Shown here in pieces: positions 41,078 through 49,950 of a stretch of DNA of 64,000 nt. Made by a program: the position numbers and the translations under genes. The stretch is from the NCBI RefSeq assembly GCF_036013745.1, contig NZ_CP107880.1, positions 3,100,001 to 3,164,000 of the forward strand, read 5' to 3'. This stretch comes from Streptomyces sp. NBC_00483 (GTDB taxonomy: Bacteria > Actinomycetota > Actinomycetes > Streptomycetales > Streptomycetaceae). How positions within the stretch are numbered: the first letter of the stretch is position 1; every line of letters begins with the position of its first letter. A model generated the notes under the pieces. It made no database searches and was not told the origin of the DNA. It saw nothing but the letters and a program-made list of their open reading frames with translations.

Positions 41078-42034
41078 TCACCCCTCGACATCCTCGCGGA
41101 TGCGCTGCGCACCCCGCAGCCGTGCCGGAGCGGCGCGGCGGTTCTCCGCGACCTCTTCCTCCGTGGGGAGTTCGGCGCCACGCGTGAGCAGCGTGAGCCG
41201 GGGCTGGTACTGCTCGGGGACGATGGGCAGTCCGGGCGGCGCCGTATTGCCGGCTCCGGCCGCGAACACCTGCTTGACCAGGCGGTCCTCGAGCGAGTGG
41301 TACGACAGGACGGCGATCCGGCCGCCGACCGCGAGCGACTTCACGGCCCCCGGGATCGCCCGCTCGAGCACGCTCAGTTCGCCGTTGACCTCGATGCGCA
41401 GGGCCTGGAAGGTGCGCTTGGCCGGGTTGCCGCCGGTGCGCTTGGCGGCCTGCGGCAGGGAGTCGCGGATCAGCTCGACGAGCCGGGCGCTGTTGCTGAA
41501 CGGCTCCTTCTCGCGCTCGCGCACAATGGCCGAAACAATGCGCTTGGCCTGCTTCTCCTCGCCGTACTGGCGGAGAATCCGCACCAGTTCACCCGGCGGG
41601 TACGTGTTGAGCACCTCGGCGGCGCTCATCCCGGCCGACTGGTCCATGCGCATGTCGAGCGGCGCGTCCTGCGCGTACGCGAAACCGCGGTCGGCCTCGT
41701 CGAGCTGCATGGAGGAGACGCCGAGGTCGAACAGGACGCCCTGCACCTTCGGGATGTCCAACCGGTCGAGGACTTCGGGCAGTTCGTCGTAGACGGCGTG
41801 CACAAGGGTGGCCCGGTCGCCGAAGGGCGCGAGCCGCTCGCCGGACAGCCGCAGCGCTTCCTTGTCGCGGTCGAGCGCGACGAGGCGGCAGGAGGGGAAC
41901 GTGGAGAGCAGCGCTTCGCTGTGCCCGCCGAGGCCGAGCGTGCAGTCGACGACGGCCGCTCCCGGCTGGGCGAGTGCCGGAGCCAACACGTCCAAGCAGC
42001 GTTGGAGCATGACCGGAACGTGTCGCTGGCTCAA
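41078..42034 (-). CDS. rsmH: 16S rRNA (cytosine-1402-N4)-methyltransferase RsmH
   Basis: This 318-residue SAM-dependent enzyme (formerly MraW) N4-methylates C1402 of 16S rRNA. It shows HVPVML, the SAM-binding [34 protein letters not shown] and the late [12 protein letters not shown], all diagnostic. The start reads TTG: TTG AGC CAG begins at 42034 with GAGAGGGAC about 6 nt upstream, and no ATG or GTG nearby would keep the HVPVML N-terminus. It is the first gene of the dcw cluster; no mraZ precedes it. Confidence 0.95.
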   Translation of the reverse strand: MSQRHVPVMLQRCLDVLAPALAQPGAAVVDCTLGLGGHSEALLSTFPSCRLVALDRDKEALRLSGERLAPFGDRATLVHAVYDELPEVLDRLDIPKVQGVLFDLGVSSMQLDEADRGFAYAQDAPLDMRMDQSAGMSAAEVLNTYPPGELVRILRQYGEEKQAKRIVSAIVREREKEPFSNSARLVELIRDSLPQAAKRTGGNPAKRTFQALRIEVNGELSVLERAIPGAVKSLAVGGRIAVLSYHSLEDRLVKQVFAAGAGNTAPPGLPIVPEQYQPRLTLLTRGAELPTEEEVAENRRAAPARLRGAQRIREDVEG

Positions 42035-42263
42035 GGGTCCCTCTCAGGTCCGGCGTGGGGGCGTACGCACTGCCGGGTCCCCGCCCGCTCGTGAAGGGGA
42101 AGTGGTCCGTCGGCGCCGGGGAAGTGACGCCGGCCGACCGGAGCGGGAGGAGGCCGAGCCGTACGTACGCGCCGCGCACGCGGGGAGCGTTCCGACAGGT
42201 GCCAGGGCGGCAGTGCCGGGATCTCCGTGTTGCATCGTTGCGTGGTTATCTGGGGTCGGCGTC

Positions 42264-42291
42264 ACTTTAGTCCACGGTGCCCCCCGGTCAA
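42264..42291 (-). promoter_or_regulatory. Candidate dcw promoter upstream of rsmH
   Basis: On the minus strand TTGACC (42286-42291) and TAAAGT (42264-42269) are spaced 16 nt, close to the vegetative consensus. Transcription would start near 42257 and give a leader of about 220 nt before rsmH. The rest of the 443-nt gap 42035-42477 holds no supported gene. Confidence 0.55.
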
Positions 42292-42348
42292 TCAACCGGT
42301 CGATGAAGCGGACTGCGCGTCGCGGCCACGACGACCCGGACGCGCGAA

Positions 42349-42366
42349 TCGGGTGAATTCACCCGA
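42349..42366. promoter_or_regulatory. Perfect 18-bp palindrome between rsmH and carbonic anhydrase gene
   Basis: TCGGGTGAATTCACCCGA is fully self-complementary and lies about 60 bp upstream of the dcw -35 and 110 bp upstream of the carbonic anhydrase start. This is a fitting place for an operator affecting either unit; the binding protein is unknown. Confidence 0.6.
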
Positions 42367-42477
42367 GCGGCCGAGGTCGCGGCCCTGCTGTGGGCTCGCT
42401 CACAACAAGGCTCAATGACGTTCTTTGTCCGCTCTCACAGCGGGCCCGGACCAGGCGTGACGGCTACCGTCATAGTC

Positions 42478-43032
42478 ATGACGACTTCTGCTCACCTCCC
42501 CTCTGGAGCCCCCTCCGAAGGCGCCATACCCGCCGACGGCAGCGTGACCGACCGCCTCGTCGAAGCGAACGGGCAGTACGCCGCGGCGTTCTCCGACCCG
42601 GGCATGGACGCGCGCCCGGTGCTGCAGGTCGCGATCGTCGCGTGCATGGACGCCCGCCTCGACCTGCACGCCGCCCTCGGCCTCGAACTCGGCGACTGCC
42701 ACACGATCCGCAACGCGGGCGGCGTCGTCACCGACGACGTGATCCGCTCCCTGACCGTCAGCCAGCGCGCGCTCGGCACCCGCAGCGTGGTCCTCATCCA
42801 CCACAGCAACTGCGGCCTCGAAGGCCTGACCGAGGACTTCAGGACCGACCTGGAGATGGAGGTCGGCCAGCGCCCCACCTGGGCCGTCGAGGGCTTCCGC
42901 AATGTCGACCAGGACGTGCGCCAGTCCATCCAGAAGGTGCGCACCTCCCCGTTCCTGCTGCACACCGACGACGTGCGCGGCTTTGTCTTCGACGTGAAGA
43001 CGGGCCTGCTGCGGGAGATCGAACCGGCCTGA
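42478..43032 (+). CDS. Beta-carbonic anhydrase family protein
   Basis: This 184-residue protein belongs to the small actinobacterial beta-carbonic anhydrases, which interconvert CO2 and bicarbonate. Zinc ligands are C56 in ACMDAR (with D58 and R60 forming the catalytic dyad) and H109 and C112 in HHSNCG. NAGGVVTDD, conserved in the family, lies between. All active-site residues are present. ATG 42478 has no strong ribosome-binding site; GTG 42457 would add 7 residues. It stands divergent from the dcw cluster. Confidence 0.9.
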   Translation: MTTSAHLPSGAPSEGAIPADGSVTDRLVEANGQYAAAFSDPGMDARPVLQVAIVACMDARLDLHAALGLELGDCHTIRNAGGVVTDDVIRSLTVSQRALGTRSVVLIHHSNCGLEGLTEDFRTDLEMEVGQRPTWAVEGFRNVDQDVRQSIQKVRTSPFLLHTDDVRGFVFDVKTGLLREIEPA

Positions 43033-43257
43033 CACCCCGCCCGATCGCGGTCGACCTTCCTCTCAAATGACTCCAAGGCCTGACATATCGCGGCCAGTTG
43101 TCCACAGGCGAGTGACACGAACCGGTAACGCCAACAAGAATGCGTGTGTGACATCCGCACGAGCGGCGAACATCTCGTGCGCGCTGTCCGTGTATCGGGG
43201 TGGGCCGGTTCGCGTCGTTGCGCGTCGGCCCGGAAAGTACGGGCCGAGGAGGGCTGG

Positions 43258-44301
43258 GTGACGACCTATGACGATCGAGCGAGCCTCACTGATCTGACCA
43301 CCACCGCGGAGCGTGTGCGCGGGTCGGTGGAGGCTGTGATCGAGGGCAAGCCAGAGGTCGTACGACTCTCGCTGACCGTGCTGCTCGCCGAGGGGCATCT
43401 GCTCATCGAGGATGTTCCGGGCGTCGGCAAGACGATGCTGGCGAAGGCGCTCGCGCGGTCCATCGACTGCTCGGTGCGCCGCATCCAGTTCACGCCCGAC
43501 CTGCTGCCCTCGGACATCACCGGGGTGTCCATCTGGGACCAGCAGCGGCGGGACTTCGAGTTCAAGCCGGGCGCGATCTTCGCGCAGATCGTGATCGGGG
43601 ACGAGATCAACCGCGCGTCCCCGAAGACGCAGTCCGCGCTCCTGGAGTCCCTGGAGGAGCGCCAGGTCACCATCGACGGGACGACCTACGAACTGCCCAG
43701 CCCCTTCATGGTGGTGGCCACCCAGAACCCGGTCGAGATGGAGGGCACCTACCCACTGCCCGAGGCCCAGCGCGACCGCTTCATGGCCCGCGTCTCCATC
43801 GGCTATCCGAGCCCGGAGGCCGAGCTGCAGATGCTGGACGTGCACGGCGGCGTGAACCCGCTGGACGACCTGCAGCCGGTGGCGCACGCGCACGAGATCG
43901 TGAAGCTCATCGACGCCGTGCGCACGGTCCATGTCGCCGACGCCGTACGGCGCTACGCGGTGGACCTGGTCACCGCCACGCGCACGCATCCCGACCTCAG
44001 ACTCGGCGCATCCCCGCGCGCGACGCTGCACCTGGTGCGCGCGGCCAAGGCCGCCGCGGCCCTCGCAGGCCGTGAGTACGCGCTGCCCGACGACGTGCAG
44101 ACGCTGGCCGTGGCAGTCCTGGCGCACCGTCTGCTGCCCACCGCCCAGGCCCAGTTGAACCGGCGCACCGCCGAGCAGGTCGTCCTCGACATCCTGCAGC
44201 GCACCCCGGTCCCGGCCGCGGAGCCCCGCGCCGCGCAGACCTACGACTCGACGACGCCCCCGCTGTACGGCCAGCAGCCGCCCGGTCCGCGGAGGCTGTG
44301 A
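43258..44301 (+). CDS. MoxR family AAA+ ATPase
   Basis: This 347-residue ATPase acts as a chaperone-like factor for assembly or maturation of other proteins. Walker A is DVPGVGKTM at about residues 52-60, Walker B is VIGDEIN, and FMVVATQNPVEMEGTYPLPEAQRDRF carries sensor 1 and the arginine finger. GTG 43258 follows AGGAGG by 5 nt. It is first in a tight operon with a DUF58 protein and a transmembrane transglutaminase, a pairing found widely in bacteria; the substrates are not known. Confidence 0.95.
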   Translation: MTTYDDRASLTDLTTTAERVRGSVEAVIEGKPEVVRLSLTVLLAEGHLLIEDVPGVGKTMLAKALARSIDCSVRRIQFTPDLLPSDITGVSIWDQQRRDFEFKPGAIFAQIVIGDEINRASPKTQSALLESLEERQVTIDGTTYELPSPFMVVATQNPVEMEGTYPLPEAQRDRFMARVSIGYPSPEAELQMLDVHGGVNPLDDLQPVAHAHEIVKLIDAVRTVHVADAVRRYAVDLVTATRTHPDLRLGASPRATLHLVRAAKAAAALAGREYALPDDVQTLAVAVLAHRLLPTAQAQLNRRTAEQVVLDILQRTPVPAAEPRAAQTYDSTTPPLYGQQPPGPRRL

Positions 44302-45722
44302 TGACACCGGGGGGACAGGCAGGGAGTTACGCGCCGGATCCGGGGGGCGGATTCACGGACGGTGGCGCGGGCAAGAACGTCGGCGACAAGAGCGGTCTGC
44401 GCACCGCCCTCGCCGGACTCACCACGCGCGGCCGTTCGTTCCTGGCCGCCGGCATCGCGGCGGGGATCTGCGCGTACGTCCTCGGGCAGAGCGATCTGCT
44501 CCGGGTCGGCCTGCTGCTCGCGGCGCTGCCGCTGGTGTGCGCGGGCGTCCTGTACCGCACCCGCTACCGGGTCGCGGGCAGCCGCAAGCTCTCCCCCGCG
44601 CGCCTACCGGCGGGTTCCGAGGCACGCGTGCACCTGCGCATGGACAACATCTCCCGGCTGCCGACAGGCCTGCTGATGCTCCAGGACCGGGTGCCGTACG
44701 TGCTCGGGCCGCGGCCCCGGTTCGTCCTCGACCGGGTCGAGGCGGGGGGCCGCCGCGAGGTGTCCTACCGGGTCCGCTCCGACCTGCGCGGCCGCTATCC
44801 GCTCGGCCCGCTGCAGCTGCGCCTGAGCGACCCCTTCGGCATGTGCGAACTGACCCGGTCCTTCTCGACGTACGACAGCCTGACGGTGATCCCGCGCGTG
44901 ACGGCGCTGCCTCCGGTGCGGCTCACCGGTGAGGCCAAGGGGTACGGGGACGGGCGGCAGCGCTCGCTCGCGCTGGCCGGCGAGGACGACGTGATCCCGC
45001 GCGGCTACCGGTACGGGGACGATCTGCGCCGCGTCCACTGGCGCTTGACCGCGCGCTACGGCGAGCTGATGGTGCGCCGCGAGGAGCAGCCGCAGCGGGC
45101 CCGCTGCACCGTGCTGCTCGACACCCGCGCGCCCGCCTTCCAGGGCGCCGGGCCCGACTCGGCCTTCGAGTGGGCGGTGTCCGCCACGGCCTCCGCCCTG
45201 GTGCACATGCTCGAACGCGGCTTCTCCGTCCGCCTGTTGACGGACACGGGCAACGCGGTGCCGGGCGAGGGCACCGACGGCTTCGCGGGCGCGAGCCAGG
45301 AGTCGGCCGACGCGGCGGGCCTGATGATGGACACGCTCGCCGTCGTCGACCACTCCGACAGCGGCACGCTCTCCGCCGCGTACGACGTGCTGCGCGGCGG
45401 CAACGAAGGACTTCTGGTGGCCTTCCTCGGCGATCTGGACGAGGAGCAGGCCTCCGTCGTCGCCAAGATGCGCCGCCGCAGCGGTGGCGCGCTCGCCTTC
45501 GTCCTGGACAGCGACTCCTGGACCCAGGGGCCCGGTGCGCCGGTCTCGGAGCGCTGCACCGAGCGGCTGCGGATGCTGCAGGAAGCGGGCTGGACCGCGG
45601 TGGCCGTGCCGCACGGCGCCTCCCTCGAGGAGCTCTGGCGGCAGGCGGACCGGGAGCGTACGGGACTGTCCGCGCCGGCCGGTCCCCCGCGTTCCCCGAA
45701 CACTTCAGGGGGTTGGTCATGA
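44301..45722 (+). CDS. DUF58 domain membrane protein
   Basis: This 473-residue protein has two adjacent transmembrane helices near residues 48-90, then a soluble region with the DUF58 motif DDVIPRGYRYGDDLRRVHWRLTAR at about 230-255 and a vWA-like fold. The ATG at 44301 shares one base with the moxR stop (TGATG), and GGAGG at 44291-44295 is its ribosome-binding site. DUF58 proteins partner MoxR ATPases and may present substrates such as the adjacent transglutaminase; this is an inference from recurrent gene pairing. Confidence 0.92.
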   Translation: MTPGGQAGSYAPDPGGGFTDGGAGKNVGDKSGLRTALAGLTTRGRSFLAAGIAAGICAYVLGQSDLLRVGLLLAALPLVCAGVLYRTRYRVAGSRKLSPARLPAGSEARVHLRMDNISRLPTGLLMLQDRVPYVLGPRPRFVLDRVEAGGRREVSYRVRSDLRGRYPLGPLQLRLSDPFGMCELTRSFSTYDSLTVIPRVTALPPVRLTGEAKGYGDGRQRSLALAGEDDVIPRGYRYGDDLRRVHWRLTARYGELMVRREEQPQRARCTVLLDTRAPAFQGAGPDSAFEWAVSATASALVHMLERGFSVRLLTDTGNAVPGEGTDGFAGASQESADAAGLMMDTLAVVDHSDSGTLSAAYDVLRGGNEGLLVAFLGDLDEEQASVVAKMRRRSGGALAFVLDSDSWTQGPGAPVSERCTERLRMLQEAGWTAVAVPHGASLEELWRQADRERTGLSAPAGPPRSPNTSGGWS

Positions 45723-48127
45723 GCGGCGGCGCCCGCCTGTCGATCTGCGCCACGCTGGCCACGTTCCTGGCCTCGTGCGCGCTGCTCCCGCTGGTCGACC
45801 GGTCCACCTGGCTGTTGCAGACCGCGATCCTGCTGGTGATCCAGGCCGCGGTGGGCGCGCTCGCCCGCCGGGTGCCGCTCGCCCGCCCGCTGACCGTGGC
45901 GGCGCAGGCGCTGGTGTCGCTGCTGCTGCTCACCGTCCTCTTCGCCCGCGACCAGGCGATCGCCACGGTCCTGCCGGGCCCCGAGGCCTTCCGGCACTTC
46001 GGCGTGCTGCTCCAGGCGGGCGGCGAGGACGTGGGGCAGTACGCCATACCGGCGCCGCTGACCGACGGCATCCGGCTGATGCTGGTGGGCGGCGCGCTGG
46101 TGATCGGTCTTTTCGTGGACGCCCTCGCGGTGACGTTCCGCAGCGCGGCCCCGGCCGGGCTGCCGCTGCTCGCCCTGTACTCGGTCGCCGCCGGGCTCTC
46201 CGAGGGCGGCGCCGACTGGCTGTGGTTCCTGCTCGCGGCCGCCGGCTATCTCCTGTTGCTGCTCGCGGAGGGGCGCGACCGGCTCTCCCAGTGGGGCCGG
46301 GTGTTCGGCGGCGCCGGGCGGGCGCCCGGCGGGTCCACGCCCGTGCAGGAGGGCGGCGGGGGCGGCGCCCTGGCCCCGGTCCGCACCGGCCGCCGGATCG
46401 GCGCCGTCGCCCTGGGGATCGCCCTGGTGGTGCCGCTCGCCCTGCCCGCCCTGGACGGCGGGCTCCTCGGCCCGTCCGGCAAAGGTGTGCGCGGCGGGGC
46501 CGGGGGCGGCGGCACGATCTCCGCGGTCAACCCGCTGGTCTCGCTGCAGAACAGCCTGAACCAGCCGGAGGACCGGGAGGTGATGACGTACCGGACGAAC
46601 ACGGACGAGACGTCCGACATGTATCTGCGGATCGTGGCGCTCGACGAGTTCGACGGCACGACCTGGCGCCCCTCGGTGCGCAGCATCGACGACGTGCCGT
46701 CCCCCCTGCCGGATCCGCCGGGCCTGGGCGCCGACGTGCGCAGGACCCAGGTGCGGACGTCGATCTCGGCGGCCGACTGGTACGCGCAGGACTGGCTGCC
46801 GATGCCCTATCCGGCGACGCAGGTGGGGATCGACGGGCGCTGGCGGTTCGAGCGGGTCGGCCGGACGCTGGTGGGCGACCACGGGCAGACCACGCGCGGG
46901 AAGACGTACACCGTCGACAGCCTGATCGTGCGGCCGACACCGCAGCAGCTCGCCGCCGCGGGCGAGCCGCCCGGCGACATGGTCCGCGAGTTCACCAAGG
47001 TGCCCGCCTCGCTTCCGGACGTGGTGCGCACGACCGCGCTCAAGATCACCGAGGGCGCGTCGAACAACTACGAGCGTGCGGTGAAGCTGCAGGACTACTT
47101 CGCGGTCAGCGGCGGGTTCACGTACAACACGGAGGTGCGAGCCGGCAGCGGTTCCGCCGCGATCGCCCGGTTCCTGAGGCAGAAGGAGGGCTTCTGCGTC
47201 CACTTCTCCTTCTCGATGGCCGCCATGGCGCGCACGCTGGGCATCCCGGCCCGTGTCGCGGTCGGCTTCACGCCGGGCGTGCCCGCGGGTGAGGGGAAGT
47301 ACTCGGTGGGCCTGCGCGACGCGCACGCCTGGCCCGAGCTGTACTTCGAGGGCGTCGGCTGGACCCGCTTCGAGCCCACGCCCAACCGCGGCACGGCCCC
47401 GGACTACACGGTCGAGAACAACCCGGCGGGCAGCCCCAGCAATCCGGCGGCGCCCAGCGAGTCCGCCTCCGCCACGCCCTCGGCCCCGGAGCCCTCGACG
47501 TCCGAGAGCTGCTCGGTGGCCCAGCGCAAGGAGGGCAGCTGCGCCAGCACCGCGCCTGCGGTCGTGGGCGGCTCGCCGGACGACGGGCCGCCGTTCGGCA
47601 CGATCGCCGTGGCGGCTCTGATCGCGCTGCTGGTCGTCGCGGTGCCGCTGCTGCCGATGCTGTGGCGCAGGCGGGTCCGGGCACTGCGGCTCGGTTCGGC
47701 GGGCCGCACGGACGCCGATGCCGCCGGGCGCACCCTGGCCGCCTGGCGCGAGGTCACGGACACGGCGTGGGACCACGGCATCGCGCCGGACGACTCGCAG
47801 ACCCCGCGGACGGCGGCGGCCCGCATCGTCCGGATCGGTGAGCTAGAGCCCGATGCGGCCGACAGCGTGCACCGGGTGGCCGCGGCGGTGGAGCAGGTCC
47901 TGTACGCGCCCCGGCCCCGGCCCGCGTCGGGTCTGGGCGAGGACGTGCGCCGCCTGCACGACGATCTGCACGCGAAATCGAGCCGGTCGACCCGGCTCCG
48001 GGCGACGTTCGCGCCCCGCTCGACCGTCCGGGTGGTGTGGGCGGCGGCGCGGCGCTGGGAGTCGTTCACCCTGAGCGTGCGCGGCCGGTTCACCCGGCCG
48101 ACGCGACCGACCCGCCAGGAAGGCTGA
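45719..48127 (+). CDS. Transmembrane transglutaminase-like protein (TgpA type)
   Basis: This 802-residue protein has six or seven N-terminal helices, a DUF3488-type extracytoplasmic part, and a transglutaminase-like core with the catalytic Cys in KEGFCVHFSFSMAAMAR (near 492) and His in DAHAWPELYF (near 534). The third triad position lies in WTRFEPTP, with Glu instead of the usual Asp. A Ser/Pro/Ala-rich linker, one more helix and a cytoplasmic C-terminal domain follow. It overlaps the DUF58 stop by 4 nt (ATGA). Peptide crosslinking or cleavage at the cell surface is inferred. Confidence 0.92.
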   Translation: MSGGARLSICATLATFLASCALLPLVDRSTWLLQTAILLVIQAAVGALARRVPLARPLTVAAQALVSLLLLTVLFARDQAIATVLPGPEAFRHFGVLLQAGGEDVGQYAIPAPLTDGIRLMLVGGALVIGLFVDALAVTFRSAAPAGLPLLALYSVAAGLSEGGADWLWFLLAAAGYLLLLLAEGRDRLSQWGRVFGGAGRAPGGSTPVQEGGGGGALAPVRTGRRIGAVALGIALVVPLALPALDGGLLGPSGKGVRGGAGGGGTISAVNPLVSLQNSLNQPEDREVMTYRTNTDETSDMYLRIVALDEFDGTTWRPSVRSIDDVPSPLPDPPGLGADVRRTQVRTSISAADWYAQDWLPMPYPATQVGIDGRWRFERVGRTLVGDHGQTTRGKTYTVDSLIVRPTPQQLAAAGEPPGDMVREFTKVPASLPDVVRTTALKITEGASNNYERAVKLQDYFAVSGGFTYNTEVRAGSGSAAIARFLRQKEGFCVHFSFSMAAMARTLGIPARVAVGFTPGVPAGEGKYSVGLRDAHAWPELYFEGVGWTRFEPTPNRGTAPDYTVENNPAGSPSNPAAPSESASATPSAPEPSTSESCSVAQRKEGSCASTAPAVVGGSPDDGPPFGTIAVAALIALLVVAVPLLPMLWRRRVRALRLGSAGRTDADAAGRTLAAWREVTDTAWDHGIAPDDSQTPRTAAARIVRIGELEPDAADSVHRVAAAVEQVLYAPRPRPASGLGEDVRRLHDDLHAKSSRSTRLRATFAPRSTVRVVWAAARRWESFTLSVRGRFTRPTRPTRQEG

Positions 48128-48128
48128 G

Positions 48129-48228
48129 CGGGGCCGGCCCCCACGGCGGGGCCGGTCCACGACAGCCGGGCCGGTCCCCCATATCCAGGCCGGTCCTCCA
48201 CGGCCGGGCCGGTCCCCCACGGCCAGAA
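48129..48228 (+). repeat. Degenerate tandem repeats after the transglutaminase gene
   Basis: About five imperfect units of 18-20 nt share GGGCCGGTCC followed by CCCACGG or a variant. They start just past the stop of the transglutaminase gene. No coding role is visible. Confidence 0.75.
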
Positions 48229-48257
48229 GGCTTGTTACAACCAGAGAGGCTTGTTAC
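48228..48257 (+). repeat. Direct repeat AGGCTTGTTAC
   Basis: The 11-mer AGGCTTGTTAC occurs at 48228-48238 and 48247-48257, both preceded by CCAGA. The period is 19 nt, close to two helical turns. It sits between the GC-rich repeats and the terminator hairpin; role unknown. Confidence 0.7.
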
Positions 48258-48262
48258 GCAGA

Positions 48263-48291
48263 AAGGGTGACCGCACGACGCGGTCACCCTT
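48263..48291. terminator. Bidirectional terminator, transglutaminase gene and DUF3040 gene
   Basis: Arms AAGGGTGACCGC and GCGGTCACCCTT (12 bp) flank the loop ACGAC. It lies between the convergent transglutaminase gene and the DUF3040 gene, whose stop is at 48318. Confidence 0.85.
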
Positions 48292-48317
48292 CACACTCGT
48301 ATGCCGACGGCCTGCTC

Positions 48318-48740
48318 CTAGCGGCCGCCGCCACCCTGCTCGTCCCGGCGGCGCTGCCAGCGCTGCTCGATGCGGTCCATCATGGAGCGCTTCTGTTTGC
48401 CCTGCCGTCGCGTCGCCGGCGCGCCCGGCGCGGTTCCCGCGGATCCGGCCGCCGGCTGCTCGCCTGGTTTGGGGGCCTTGCGCCAGCCGGTGACGGCGAG
48501 CACGGCACACCCCAGCATGACGAGGAACCCCACCACGCTGATCCAGATCTGCTGCGCGACCATTCCTGCCATGAGGAGCGCGATACCCACCAGGAAGCCC
48601 ACGACTGCCTGGTAGACCCGACGTCGGGTGTATGTACGCAGCCCGCTTCCCTCAAGCGCTGTCGCGAACTTGGGATCTTCGGCGTACAGCGCTCGCTCCA
48701 TCTGCTCGAGCATGCGCTGCTCGTGCTCCGAGAGCGGCAC
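48318..48740 (-). CDS. DUF3040 family small membrane protein
   Basis: This 140-residue protein has the N-terminal family signature PLSEHEQRMLEQMERALYAEDPKFA, two transmembrane helices (about residues 47-85), and a basic Arg/Gln/Gly-rich C-terminal tail. GAGGAGG sits just before GTG 48740. DUF3040 is confined to actinobacteria and often lies near the dcw cluster. Two tandem helices with a charged N-terminal motif suggest a membrane-associated scaffold; function unknown. Confidence 0.9.
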   Translation of the reverse strand: MPLSEHEQRMLEQMERALYAEDPKFATALEGSGLRTYTRRRVYQAVVGFLVGIALLMAGMVAQQIWISVVGFLVMLGCAVLAVTGWRKAPKPGEQPAAGSAGTAPGAPATRRQGKQKRSMMDRIEQRWQRRRDEQGGGGR

Positions 48741-49023
48741 GGAGTCCTCCTCATCGTGCAGTCGCCGGGGCGACCGGGGGTCCCCTTCAGGATAGGCAGG
48801 GAATCGCCCCCGTGAAACCCGCCCCTCTACGCCAACTTCGCCATTGCCGACCACGACACGGCGTCCCGGCTCACAGGGCGACATGCCCCGGAGGCCGACC
48901 CGTCATGCCGGACCGTCACCTCAGATCATACGGCGCCGAGCGCCCGATCGGGGGGCCTGTGGCGTACTCCATCAAACGCTGCGCCGCTGATCAGCGGCAG
49001 CGCCCGGCCACCGGTCGGCCCGG

Positions 49024-49836
49024 TCAGCCCTCTTCGGCCACTCGCTTCTCACCGAGCACGTGCAGTTGCGTGGCCACGGCATGGAAGGCGGGCAGCTCCG
49101 CGGCGGCCGCCTCGAGCTTCAGCAGCTCCCGCTGCGCGCTCGGCTCGGTGTCCACGAGGACGCCCGGGACGAGGTCCGCGAAGACCCGCACACCGTGCAC
49201 CGCGCCGACGTCCACTCCGGCCCCGACGAGGAGCTCCGTGAGCTGCTCGGCCGTGAAGCGGCGCGGCACCGGGTCGCCCTCGCCCCAGCGGCCGGCCGGG
49301 TCGTCGAGCGCGTGCCTGGCCTCCTTGAAGTGCCCCGCGAGGGCCCGCGCGATGACGGCGCCGCCGAGGCCCGCGGCGAGCAGGCTGAGCACGCCGCCGG
49401 AGCGCAGCGCGCCCACGGCGTTGCGCACGCCCTCCGCGGGCTCCTCCACGTACTCGAGGACGCCGTGGCACAGGACCGCGTCGTATCCGTCGCGCTCGAC
49501 GACGTCGAACAGGCCCGAGACATCGCCCTGGACGCCGCGCACCCGGTCGGCGACACCGGCCTCCGCCGCCCTGCGCTCCAGGGCGAACAGCGCGTTCGGG
49601 CTCGGGTCGACGACGGTGACGCGGTGGCCCAGCTGGGCGACCGGCACCGCGAAGTTGCCGCTGCCGCCCCCGGTGTCGAGTACATCGAGAACCCCGTGGG
49701 CCTCGCTCCCCGCCGACTTGGCGCGCCGGTCGAGGGCGTCCTGGAGGACGTCCCAGACCACGGCGGTACGGAGGGAGGCGCGGGGCCGCGAGGAGTCGGA
49801 GCGCGGTGACGTGGTTCGAGGGTGGTGATCCGACAC
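49024..49836 (-). CDS. Class I SAM-dependent methyltransferase
   Basis: This 270-residue enzyme has the SAM motif VLDVLDTGGGSGNFAVPVA, motif II region RVTVVDPSPNAL and YDAVLCHGVLEYVEEP, as in UbiE/COQ5-like and small-molecule methyltransferases. No membrane helix is present, and the last 100 residues form a lid domain without a substrate clue. The start is GTG 49836 with GGAG about 12 nt upstream. It lies 114 nt downstream of the HEPN gene on the same strand, and a shared transcript is possible. Confidence 0.88.
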   Translation of the reverse strand: MSDHHPRTTSPRSDSSRPRASLRTAVVWDVLQDALDRRAKSAGSEAHGVLDVLDTGGGSGNFAVPVAQLGHRVTVVDPSPNALFALERRAAEAGVADRVRGVQGDVSGLFDVVERDGYDAVLCHGVLEYVEEPAEGVRNAVGALRSGGVLSLLAAGLGGAVIARALAGHFKEARHALDDPAGRWGEGDPVPRRFTAEQLTELLVGAGVDVGAVHGVRVFADLVPGVLVDTEPSAQRELLKLEAAAAELPAFHAVATQLHVLGEKRVAEEG

Positions 49837-49950
49837 GGCAGGTGACTCCTCGGGGCGGCTCCGACCGGCGGCGGAGCAAGTACTGGTTCGGGCGCCTCCA
49901 CCCTAATGGGCGCGGCCCTGCACCCATGCCATCCGTGCGCCGCCGGCCCG

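Noticed and set aside
42415..42477. Longer N-terminus of the carbonic anhydrase starting at the upstream ATG
   Set aside because: The extra 21 codons have no family similarity and no ribosome-binding site.
48129..48257. CRISPR array
   Set aside because: The repeats are degenerate, lack unique spacers of constant length and no cas gene is near.
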